IMG/VR virus record: IMGVR_UViG_3300009431_000157
Location: 1-20,217 of that record
DNA: 20,217 nucleotides
Strand: one strand, 5' to 3'
Source: a virus
The notes beneath the pieces were generated by a model. That model made no database searches. It was given only the letters and a program-made list of their open reading frames with translations, and was not told the origin of the DNA. Positions 15,145 to 20,142 of the stretch are shown here, in pieces. Both the position numbers and the translations under genes were made by a program. Every line of letters starts with the position of its first letter. The first letter of the stretch is position 1.

Positions 15145-15364
15145 ATGAACAAATCATTTGTAAAAGTTAGCGAACAGTGTAGAATTACTAGATTTTATTT
15201 TTGACCAAGGTTATACATTTAAGATAGATGATTATGACATTTTGAATAGAATTGTAATTATTGAGTTAAAGCATAAAAGTAAAAAATTAGAATCAGGTCA
15301 ATATGATTTTGTAATATTTCAACCAAATGATAAAATTGAAAAAGTAGACATTATAAAAATATGA
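15145..15364 (+). pseudogene. Small gene with frame break upstream of endolysin
   Basis: From ATG 15145 the first frame reads MNKSFVKVSEQ then stops at 15202-15204, while the next frame is open from 15164 to TGA 15362-15364 and looks coding (VELLDFIFDQGYTFKIDDYD and onwards). Removing one A from the AAAA run at 15162-15165 gives one 72-residue ORF reading FVKLANSVELLDF. The 3' end overlaps the endolysin ATG (ATGA), which argues that the downstream frame is the true one. It may be a sequencing/assembly error, a genuine inactivating insertion, or a slippage-dependent gene. Function unknown; its place suggests a small lysis accessory. No family recognised. Confidence 0.55.
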
Positions 15365-15798
15365 GAGACAAATTAAAAGAATATTTTAAAATAGAGGAGC
15401 TTGTAAGTAAACAAGTCCTTTGGAAGTATGGAGAAGAAAGATCTTGGCTTTTTTTTGATCCTAGACTGTTAGAGTTATTGTTATGGGTAAGGGTGACATT
15501 AAACAAACCTATAACGGTAAATAATTGGTCTTTTGGTGGTGCTTTTTCTCAGCGTGGGTTAAGAGAAAACACATGTAATATTGTAAAGTCAAAAGTACTT
15601 AACAATCAAACTTACTTATCAGCACATGTGTTAGGCATGGCAGTTGATTTTGATGTAAAAGGAATGACAGCTCAAGAGGTTAGGGATTGGTTAAAGGATA
15701 AAAAGGATAACGCACCATATCCATTTAGGTATGAGAATAAAGTCAATTGGGTTCATCTTGATGTTATGACAGATAAGTTTGACACATTCAATCCATAA
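15361..15798 (+). CDS. Endolysin, M15-family peptidase
   Basis: 145 residues; expected to cut peptide bridges of peptidoglycan. The zinc-binding pattern of M15 peptidases is visible: SAHVLGMAVDFD with H89 and D96, and NWVHLDVM with H132. An early segment (VTLNKPITVNNWSFGG) matches the family's first strand. The catalytic acidic residue often found three positions before the last His (D/E-x-x-H) is Asn129 here; E125 is close by. It is compact, about the size of single-domain phage M15 lysins, and has no cell-wall-binding domain or signal peptide. The holin at 14116 would release it. Confidence 0.85.
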   Translation: MRDKLKEYFKIEELVSKQVLWKYGEERSWLFFDPRLLELLLWVRVTLNKPITVNNWSFGGAFSQRGLRENTCNIVKSKVLNNQTYLSAHVLGMAVDFDVKGMTAQEVRDWLKDKKDNAPYPFRYENKVNWVHLDVMTDKFDTFNP

Positions 15799-15830
15799 AA
15801 AAAAGGAGTAGCTTTTAAACTACTCCCTTA
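15797..15830. terminator. Bidirectional terminator between convergent modules
   Basis: GGAGTAG (15805-15811) pairs with CTACTCC (15820-15826), 8-nt loop. On the minus strand the stem is followed by eight T (complement of 15797-15804); on the plus strand only by CTT. It overlaps the endolysin stop and follows the last minus-strand gene, so it likely ends both operons. Confidence 0.8.
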
Positions 15831-15844
15831 CACAATATCACACA

Positions 15845-16123
15845 TTAACTACTGAAATTATAATCTTCAATCATTTGTTCGGCTTTTTCTCTATCTTGAT
15901 TTTCTAAAGCTGTTAATTGATCTTCATAATACCAAGACAAACGACCTTTAACTTTATCACCTTCAACTATATAAAGGCTGTATTGACTTGTTTTATCGCC
16001 GCCATATATTTGACTGTAAGTACCATCAACTATTGCAATAAAACCTTTTGGAAAATGTTGCATTTGAAATGGCATCTCATCACTAACTTTTACAAATGTT
16101 AGTTTTCTAAATTTTTGTTTCAT
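15845..16123 (-). CDS. Small unknown protein, SH3/KOW-like by appearance
   Basis: 92 residues from ATG 16123, which starts two nt after the preceding stop (TAATTATG); a longer frame from GTG 16150 is less likely. The sequence is beta-rich with several short strands (FVKVSDEMP, FIAIVDGTYSQIYGG, YSLYIVEGDKVKGRLSWY), then a C-terminal acidic helix (DQLTALENQDREKAEQMIED). The FVKV..EMP...F and G.YSQ.YGG pattern looks like a small beta-barrel protein found in various phages of this host group, but I know no function. Last gene of the minus operon; it ends 15 nt before the bidirectional terminator. Confidence 0.65.
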   Translation of the reverse strand: MKQKFRKLTFVKVSDEMPFQMQHFPKGFIAIVDGTYSQIYGGDKTSQYSLYIVEGDKVKGRLSWYYEDQLTALENQDREKAEQMIEDYNFSS

Positions 16124-16125
16124 AA

Positions 16126-16320
16126 TTACCCACAAATTTCTTTCGCCCACTTATGACACAAATCACGGTGAACACTATTACAATTATTAAAACCATGCTT
16201 TTTCATTAACTCGTGAAAAACAATAATTTCATAATCTTTTTTAGAAAGGTTGTTACTTTCTGATGACGCAAAGAACGTGATAGGGCTTTGCAATTCTGTT
16301 TTTTTTCTTAACTTTGTCAT
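16126..16320 (-). CDS. Small unknown protein with His/Cys-containing helix
   Basis: 64 residues from ATG, overlapping nothing but two nt before the next start. A basic N-terminus is followed by a helix pattern YEIIVFHELMKKHGF and then NNCNSVHRDLCHKWAKEICG with three Cys and two His. The spacing NCNSVHRDLCH suggests a small metal site, but no family is recognised. The 60 bases upstream hold a strong hairpin (16342-16372). Coding status rests on codon use, tight spacing and start context. Confidence 0.5.
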   Translation of the reverse strand: MTKLRKKTELQSPITFFASSESNNLSKKDYEIIVFHELMKKHGFNNCNSVHRDLCHKWAKEICG

Positions 16321-16341
16321 AACAAGAGTGTTTAAGTTCTA

Positions 16342-16372
16342 GCCCGTTGCATACTCGTCACATGCAACGGGC
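16342..16372. other. Strong GC-rich hairpin between minus-strand genes
   Basis: GCCCGTTGCAT (16342-16352) is the exact reverse complement of ATGCAACGGGC (16362-16372), 11-bp perfect stem with 9-nt loop. On the plus strand it is followed by GATTTTATTT, on the minus strand by no T-run. It is the most GC-rich spot in this part of the window. See findings. Confidence 0.7.
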
Positions 16373-16380
16373 GATTTTAT

Positions 16381-16635
16381 TTAAAATGGTACTTTATTAA
16401 ATCCTCTGTAATCGCTTGAAACTTGTTGAGCTTCAATATTACTCAAGCAAGTATTATAAATCTTGTGAGCGATGATTCTTGAACTGAAACGGGGTACATA
16501 TTCTTTAAGCATAAAGTGAATATCGTTCAATGTTTCACGTTCTCCTCTCATTTCTCCAATGTGCATACGGTTTCCAATACCAACCGTGTAAAGTTCTTCA
16601 ATTGTTTTTAACTGATCTTTTTCTTCTTGTGTCAT
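16381..16635 (-). CDS. Unrecognised small phage protein
   Basis: 84 residues from ATG 16635. Charged N-terminus (MTQEEKDQLKTIEELY), then IGNRMHIGEMRGERETLNDI and an amphipathic HFMLKEYVPRFSSRIIAHKI. It contains no transmembrane segment. Its ATG lies 19 nt after the next gene's stop, with the A-rich leader TTAAACAGTAA shared with other genes of the operon. Function unknown. Confidence 0.6.
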   Translation of the reverse strand: MTQEEKDQLKTIEELYTVGIGNRMHIGEMRGERETLNDIHFMLKEYVPRFSSRIIAHKIYNTCLSNIEAQQVSSDYRGFNKVPF

Positions 16636-16653
16636 TGTCTTACTGTTTAACGG

Positions 16654-16911
16654 TTATAACATTTCTTTAATCTCTTTTTCTAATTCTTCAATCTCTTTTG
16701 TTTTGATTGCAATTGTTTTTGTTGCGTAATCAATAATAGCTTCTTGAGGCACTTCAAAATTAACCTCTTGATTATAACCAAATTTTATGTAGCATTTTGG
16801 TTTTTCAGGGCAATTTTTATCAATCGCTCTTTTTAATAAATCTACTTCACTAATTAATTCTAATAGTTGATTTGATCTCCATTTGAAATCAAAAGCTGTA
16901 TTACTATCCAT
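16654..16911 (-). CDS. Unrecognised small protein with C-terminal coiled coil
   Basis: 85 residues from ATG 16911. N-terminal acidic/Trp segment (NTAFDFKWRSNQLLELISE), a Cys-containing middle (KNCPEKPKCYIKFGY) and a C-terminal Lys/Glu heptad-like helix (KTKEIEELEKEIKEML). The two Cys flank EKPK and could bind a metal or be incidental. The preceding leader reads TTAAAACAGTAAAGTAATG. No family recognised. Confidence 0.6.
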   Translation of the reverse strand: MDSNTAFDFKWRSNQLLELISEVDLLKRAIDKNCPEKPKCYIKFGYNQEVNFEVPQEAIIDYATKTIAIKTKEIEELEKEIKEML

Positions 16912-16936
16912 TACTTTACTGTTTTAAGTATACCGC

Positions 16937-16986
16937 AATCTAATAGATACTAACTTGATAGTCAAATTGATAATATCTATTAGATT
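16937..16986. repeat. 13-bp perfect inverted repeat
   Basis: AATCTAATAGATA (16937-16949) is the exact reverse complement of TATCTATTAGATT (16974-16986), 24-nt loop, in the gap between the MazG-like gene and the next minus-strand gene. The loop holds a smaller TTGA-TAG-TCAA inverted repeat. No T-run follows on either strand, so it is not a standard terminator. Confidence 0.6.
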
Positions 16987-17000
16987 TTGTGTGTTATAGA

Positions 17001-17516
17001 TTAAAACTTTTTACCGTGTAACTTCTCCCTACCTGCATTGTATTGCATTTTCTGTTCAATGTGCATGAAGATGTCAATACCTTTATATTCACAAAAACAT
17101 ATAAGAGATACAATTATAAAATTAATATGACCTAACATATTATATTTTTTGTATTCTAAATTATATGTAGGTTGCATCATATGGATATAAAAAGATTCAT
17201 AAGAACATTCATAAATCACATTATCAGGTTTGAAGCTTTCAAAAAGTATATCATATTCAAAATACCCTAAACAACTTAATCCAAAAATACACACGTCTGC
17301 AAGTTCATCTTCAAAGGTATCTTTTTCAAATGTTCCAGAATAAAACCTTCCTTTCCTTTTTGCTTCATAAGCTTCCGCAAGCTCTCCGTATTGTTGCAGT
17401 ACATTGTGTTTAAGCAGTCCAATTTCGTCACCCTGCCAGACATCAAAGAAGCCTTTTTCTTTCGTTATAGCACTGCATTTACGTGCTAGATCTGTAAGTA
17501 TAATACTAGTTGTCAT
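17001..17516 (-). CDS. MazG-like nucleotide pyrophosphohydrolase
   Basis: 171 residues. It contains the all-alpha NTP-PPase metal-binding pattern: YGELAEAYEAKRKGRF (E45, E48) followed by FEDELADVCIFGLSCL (E71, D74), i.e. the ExxE...ExxD motif of MazG-type enzymes, and the usual closing KMQYNAGREKLHGKKF. The middle (about 95-145) is an insertion with several Tyr, Cys and Phe. Such enzymes hydrolyse (d)NTPs to the monophosphates; phages carry them to cleanse nucleotide pools or to lower ppGpp. ATG start; TAATG overlap with the small ORF upstream, in a packed early operon. Confidence 0.85.
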   Translation of the reverse strand: MTTSIILTDLARKCSAITKEKGFFDVWQGDEIGLLKHNVLQQYGELAEAYEAKRKGRFYSGTFEKDTFEDELADVCIFGLSCLGYFEYDILFESFKPDNVIYECSYESFYIHMMQPTYNLEYKKYNMLGHINFIIVSLICFCEYKGIDIFMHIEQKMQYNAGREKLHGKKF

Positions 17517-17677
17517 TACTTTAAATTTAAATATTCTACTAATCTTTTAACCGCCAAAGTATAATCTAAAGTCCAATTATTTTTTTCAGATATATAATAT
17601 ATGTTAGCACCTCTTTCATTATGCTTTAAATATTTATCTATACTTTTTTTAAATAAAAATAACAATAACCATTTCAT
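17516..17677 (-). CDS. 53-residue unknown protein with N-terminal hydrophobic segment
   Basis: Read on the minus strand from ATG 17677 to TAA overlapping the MazG-like ATG (TAATG). Starts MKWLLLFLFKKSIDKYLKHN (short hydrophobic run followed by a basic helix), then a polar centre with NIYYISEKNNWTLDYT and an end AVKRLVEYLNLK. It may be membrane-associated. Start context AAGTAATG matches neighbouring genes. Too short to match a family by eye; the tight overlap supports expression. Confidence 0.5.
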   Translation of the reverse strand: MKWLLLFLFKKSIDKYLKHNERGANIYYISEKNNWTLDYTLAVKRLVEYLNLK

Positions 17678-17739
17678 TACTTCTTTCTTTTAAAAATTTT
17701 CCCTATCAATTTTACTATGATTAAACTTAAAACTCTCAT
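17677..17739 (-). CDS. 20-residue hydrophobic-basic peptide ORF (uncertain)
   Basis: ATG 17739 lies 3 nt after the preceding stop, and its TAA overlaps the ATG of the next ORF (TAATG). The product MRVLSLIIVKLIGKIFKRKK is an amphipathic, Lys-rich membrane-active-looking peptide. It fills an otherwise empty gap, but it is short enough to be chance. Confidence 0.3.
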   Translation of the reverse strand: MRVLSLIIVKLIGKIFKRKK

Positions 17740-17742
17740 AAG

Positions 17743-18123
17743 CTATTTTATTAATTTTATTTGAAGTTTATGGCCTAAACTATTTTCAAATTTATAATAC
17801 TTTCCTTTTTTTTCTTGTATTCTTTGAGCATAATACTCGACTGTCTTGTATTGCATTCTAATTACTTTGCTAAGACCTTTTAATCCTCTTACTTCTCCAA
17901 TTCCTTTTACAAAGTATATTTTTGCTTTGGCTGGAGATCCTTTTTTACATCTAGTATCATGGTCAATACGGTCACCATAAGCAATTGGTTTACCTTTAAT
18001 AGGGTTATGTTTATGAGTACATTCATTCACTACTTTACTTATAGACCTATCATAAGGCGGAAAATTATAAGGGTTTTCTTCTTTTCTTTTAAAGTTTTTA
18101 CTTCTAATTTCTTGCAATGTCAT
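17743..18123 (-). CDS. Basic unknown protein, possible C-terminal HTH
   Basis: 126 residues, ATG 18123 overlapping the upstream gene by 20 bases. Strongly basic. N-terminal half has IDHDTRCKKGSPAKAKIYFV; the C-terminal half GLKGLSKVIRMQYKTVEYYA followed by QRIQEKKGKYY resembles a NUMOD-like or HTH arrangement (turn then recognition helix), which would suit DNA binding, but similarity is by eye only. The mix of Cys, His and basic residues in KVVNECTHKHNP and IDHDTRC could also suggest a small metal site. Role not assignable. Confidence 0.55.
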   Translation of the reverse strand: MTLQEIRSKNFKRKEENPYNFPPYDRSISKVVNECTHKHNPIKGKPIAYGDRIDHDTRCKKGSPAKAKIYFVKGIGEVRGLKGLSKVIRMQYKTVEYYAQRIQEKKGKYYKFENSLGHKLQIKLIK

Positions 18124-18469
18124 TCGGTTCTTCTTTAAATTTGTGAATAAATTCTATTTTCATCATTTCAAGTTTGTCAAAATAATCCTGAATGATTTCT
18201 TTAGTAAGTGAAATAAGCTCTTCATTATCCTCTCTCATTTGCTCATATTTAAGCCTCACGAGTTCATTATGGAGCTTGATTTGTAATTGTGTATAATCAC
18301 CCTGCAAACGTATTTTTTCACGGATACAGTAATCGTATGTAGGTTTTTTGGATTCATCCCATACTTGATTGTCTACAGATGTTTTTGCAAACTTTTCTTC
18401 AAGCCTTTTTTCTTTTACTTTGTTTTTACGGCCTAAACTGGTGTATCGACCTCCTAATATTCTGTTCAT
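18104..18469 (-). CDS. Coiled-coil unknown protein
   Basis: 121 residues, ATG 18469. Basic N-terminus with RILGGRYTSLGRKNKVKEKR and a helix, then a long alpha-helical part (LHNELVRLKYEQMREDNEEL to LEMMKIEFIHKFKEE) with coiled-coil pattern; ends in a basic/Asn tail. No enzymatic motif visible. Overlaps the following gene, so the two are probably translated together and may form a complex. Preceded by the leader TTTTAAAAGTAAGAAAATG. Confidence 0.6.
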   Translation of the reverse strand: MNRILGGRYTSLGRKNKVKEKRLEEKFAKTSVDNQVWDESKKPTYDYCIREKIRLQGDYTQLQIKLHNELVRLKYEQMREDNEELISLTKEIIQDYFDKLEMMKIEFIHKFKEEPNDIARN

Positions 18470-18537
18470 TTTCTTACTTTTAAAATTGATAACACTTCAT
18501 AAAAAGCATTAAAACGCATTTTATTTCGGTGTTATGA

Positions 18538-18882
18538 TTAAAAACCGATATCATTAGTTTTCATTATTGAATTAGACTCTTTTACTAATTCTTTTATCCG
18601 TTCATATAATTTATTCTTATCACTAGAAAATTTCAATGAACATAATTCACCCCAATTTTCAATAAAAGGACTCCAATAAGGGTACATGTCTGAAACTTTT
18701 TTCAAATCTTCATTAGTTGCTCCTACTTGAGTAACCATATCAAAACATCTATTGAAATCCGAATTATCATAAGGTACTGAATGATAGTTAATTATCCTCT
18801 CCCCAATAAAAGCTGAAGCCATTGTTTGGGATGAAATACCTACATTTCCATTAATAAACCATTTTAACAGTAAATCTTTCAT
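18538..18882 (-). CDS. Conserved phage protein of unknown function
   Basis: 114 residues. The pattern LLLKWFINGNVGISSQTMA, then YDNSDFNRCFDMVTQVGA and MYPYWSPFIENWGELCSL resembles a family of about 110-residue proteins that I have seen in many phages and prophages (G-SS..M, DF.RC..L, W..F...W..L). The function of that family is, to my knowledge, unknown. ATG start; no membrane segment. The 68-nt gap after it, before the next gene, contains a weak ATAACAC/GTGTTAT inverted repeat at 18489-18535. Confidence 0.7.
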   Translation of the reverse strand: MKDLLLKWFINGNVGISSQTMASAFIGERIINYHSVPYDNSDFNRCFDMVTQVGATNEDLKKVSDMYPYWSPFIENWGELCSLKFSSDKNKLYERIKELVKESNSIMKTNDIGF

Positions 18883-18916
18883 AATCTTATTTTAGTTTAA
18901 AAATCATAACAAACAA

Positions 18917-18938
18917 TATAGAGCAAAATGCTCCATAT
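18917..18938. promoter_or_regulatory. Imperfect palindrome between HTH gene and next gene
   Basis: Pattern TAT-a-GAGCA-AAA-TGCTC-c-ATA (18917-18938 with one mismatch). It is in the 64-nt gap after the HTH regulator's stop. It could be an operator, or a small terminator hairpin that lacks a T-run. Confidence 0.35.
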
Positions 18939-18946
18939 TTAACACG

Positions 18947-19168
18947 TTATAAATCAAATACATCCTTAACTTTCATATCCCCAATGTCAGCTTTATAAGC
19001 CTTCATGATGCGGAAAAAGATCTTTGGGGATAGTTTAAGTTTACCTGATTCGTATTTAGATAGGTGAGTGTTATCTATACCTATCTGCTTACTAGCATCT
19101 TTTTGTGATAACCTTAATTTATTACGGTAATCCTTTATTGTTTTTCTTTTCCATTCGTTTGATTTCAT
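18947..19168 (-). CDS. HTH transcriptional regulator (Cro/C1-type)
   Basis: 73 residues from ATG 19168: an HTH_3-type DNA-binding domain with RNKLRLSQKDASKQIGIDNT (helices 1-3, turn at G), the recognition helix DNTHLSKYESGKLKLSP, and PKIFFRIMKAYKAD. The in-frame TTG at 19174 lies inside the -7 promoter element and so cannot be a start. It lacks a C-terminal dimerisation/peptidase domain, so it acts like Cro or a short repressor. Promoter and a perfect palindrome lie just upstream and suggest autoregulation. It is on the same strand as the early genes, not divergent from them, which is unlike a lambda switch. Confidence 0.88.
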   Translation of the reverse strand: MKSNEWKRKTIKDYRNKLRLSQKDASKQIGIDNTHLSKYESGKLKLSPKIFFRIMKAYKADIGDMKVKDVFDL

Positions 19169-19171
19169 ATT

Positions 19172-19202
19172 CAAATCTACAAAAATATTTTAATGTTGCA
19201 AA
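19172..19202 (-). promoter_or_regulatory. Complete Bacteroidota promoter of the HTH gene
   Basis: On the minus strand TTTG (19202-19199), 19 nt, then TAGATTTG (19179-19172): an exact fit to TTTG-N19-TAnnTTTG. The start site would fall 5-8 nt further, at or right next to ATG 19168, giving a leaderless or near-leaderless mRNA. The -33 element overlaps the palindrome below. Confidence 0.75.
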
Positions 19203-19212
19203 AAAATGCAAC
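19195..19212. promoter_or_regulatory. Operator-like palindrome overlapping -33 box
   Basis: GTTGCA-AAAAAA-TGCAAC, perfect 6-bp half-sites with a 6-bp spacer. One half-site overlaps the -33 TTTG of the HTH gene promoter, as expected for a repressor binding its own promoter. Binding is inferred from position. Confidence 0.6.
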
Positions 19213-19234
19213 TGTTATTTTAAATTAATTTCTA

Positions 19235-19396
19235 CTAACTATTTTTAAACTGTTCAAAATCCTTTTTCATATACTCAGCGAGTAACTTTTGTAACTCCTC
19301 TTTGCTGTATTGGTCTAATGGCCTTACACCCTTAAATGAAATTATGCTTTCAAGGTAATTCCATAAACGGGGATTTTGTTTTCTTAAATGCTTCAT
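19235..19396 (-). CDS. 53-residue unknown protein, paralogue A
   Basis: Minus strand from ATG 19396 to TAG 19235-19237; ATG overlaps the upstream gene's stop (ATGA). MKHLRKQNPRLWNYL, then a middle, then DQYSKEELQKLLAEYMKKDF and EQFKNS. The second half aligns without gaps with that of the ORF at 19980-20141 (D-x-Y-(S/T)-KEEL, then KD-(F/Y)-E and a late K), and both are 53 residues. Not recognised. The pattern of a KEEL-containing helix pair could be a protein-interaction module. Confidence 0.6.
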   Translation of the reverse strand: MKHLRKQNPRLWNYLESIISFKGVRPLDQYSKEELQKLLAEYMKKDFEQFKNS

Positions 19397-19542
19397 ACCT
19401 CCTCTGTATTTTCAATATTTTTAATAAACGTATCAATCCCTTTAAGCTCCCAAAAATGCTGCAAGCAGTCTAGTAAATTACGCCCTTGAATTAATATCGT
19501 GTCGTAATCACCGTAGTTAAAATATGTTATCTTGATTTCCAT
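19393..19542 (-). CDS. 49-residue unknown protein
   Basis: ATG 19542 on the minus strand, preceded by the typical leader TTAAAAAATAAAAGTAATG. MEIKITYFNYGDYDTILIQG and QHFWELKGIDTFIKNIENTE. Its TGA overlaps the ATG of the 53-residue gene. The start has a beta-hairpin look and could bind a ligand; no family recognised. Confidence 0.5.
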   Translation of the reverse strand: MEIKITYFNYGDYDTILIQGRNLLDCLQHFWELKGIDTFIKNIENTEEV

Positions 19543-19597
19543 TACTTTTATTTTTTAAGGGCTCGTTTTTAATTTCAGCTATTAACTCATCAATCAA
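19517..19597 (-). CDS. Possible 26-residue ORF with TTG start (weak)
   Basis: TTG 19597 overlaps the TGA of the preceding 43-residue ORF and opens LIDELIAEIKNEPLKNKSNG in a frame that is free of stops for 27 codons. It lacks ATG and overlaps the start of the 49-residue gene by 26 nt, so I list it only as a possibility. Confidence 0.2.
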   Translation of the reverse strand: MIDELIAEIKNEPLKNKSNGNQDNIF

Positions 19598-19725
19598 ACT
19601 GTTATTAATTGACTTATGTATTCTTTTGCTTTTTCTCTGCTTTCAAATGCGTTATAAGTAGCTTCTAATTCAAATATGTATGAATCCTCCCACTTATAAC
19701 GCCATTGTTTTACCAAGTATATCAT
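19594..19725 (-). CDS. 43-residue unknown protein
   Basis: ATG 19725 on the minus strand, one nt after the preceding gene's stop (TAAGATG). MIYLVKQWRYKWEDSYIFEL then a helix (FESREKAKEYISQLITV). The aromatic, strand-like start and tight spacing support coding. No family known to me. Confidence 0.5.
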   Translation of the reverse strand: MIYLVKQWRYKWEDSYIFELEATYNAFESREKAKEYISQLITV

Positions 19726-19726
19726 C

Positions 19727-19978
19727 TTATAATTTCTTTAGCTCTTTATAAATTTTATTGTTACTACAAGTTATTTCATATCTATATAGAGTATATAATA
19801 ATTCTCCATATCCAAATACATTTCTATCATCGTTCGTAATGTGTTCAATATTTACATTATATTTTATGATAGTATCTTTATACTTTTCAAGTATATTACC
19901 TAATTTGTGATCTTTTTTTATTGTACTTTTATCTCGTTTATAAGTAAAAGCAAGTTCAATTTTTCTGTGCATATTCAT
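19727..19978 (-). CDS. Unrecognised 83-residue protein
   Basis: ATG 19978, one nt after the preceding stop (TAAGATG). Charged, Lys/Tyr/Asn-rich: KIELAFTYKRDKSTIKKDHK, YKDTIIKYNVNIEHITNDDR, and a helix ELLYTLYRYEITCSN. No signal peptide, motif or domain is recognised. Both neighbours are single-base-spaced, so it belongs to the same operon. Confidence 0.55.
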   Translation of the reverse strand: MNMHRKIELAFTYKRDKSTIKKDHKLGNILEKYKDTIIKYNVNIEHITNDDRNVFGYGELLYTLYRYEITCSNNKIYKELKKL

Positions 19979-19979
19979 C

Positions 19980-20141
19980 TTACAACTGCTTTAAAGTTTC
20001 ATAATCCTTTCTAATTTCCTCCGTAAACACCTTTAATAACTCCTCTTTAGTGTAACTATCAAATGACTTTAAAGGGTTTCTCTGAGCCGTTCTATTTAGG
20101 AGGTATTGGTAGAGGTGAGGCTTTCTTTTTAGTGCTTTCAT
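19980..20141 (-). CDS. 53-residue unknown protein, paralogue B
   Basis: ATG 20141 to TAA 19980-19982 on the minus strand. MKALKRKPHLYQYLL, then a divergent middle and FDSYTKEELLKVFTEEIRKD with YETLKQL. The C-terminal half matches paralogue A at 19235-19396 (shared Y-(S/T)-KEEL-x-K and KD-(F/Y)-E-x-x-K). Same length, same strand, about 580 nt apart. Function unknown. Confidence 0.6.
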   Translation of the reverse strand: MKALKRKPHLYQYLLNRTAQRNPLKSFDSYTKEELLKVFTEEIRKDYETLKQL

Positions 20142-20142
20142 C

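Noticed and set aside
16342-16372. Hairpin containing GTTGCA and TGCAAC as a second operator of the HTH protein
   Set aside because: Half-site spacing is 11 rather than 6 bases and the stem extends well beyond; shared hexamers are probably chance.
17281-17290. Minus-strand TATTTTTG promoter-like match inside the MazG-like gene, and TACGTTTG at 18305-18312
   Set aside because: Within coding sequence, no -33 partner at the right spacing, and such 8-mers are common in AT-rich DNA.
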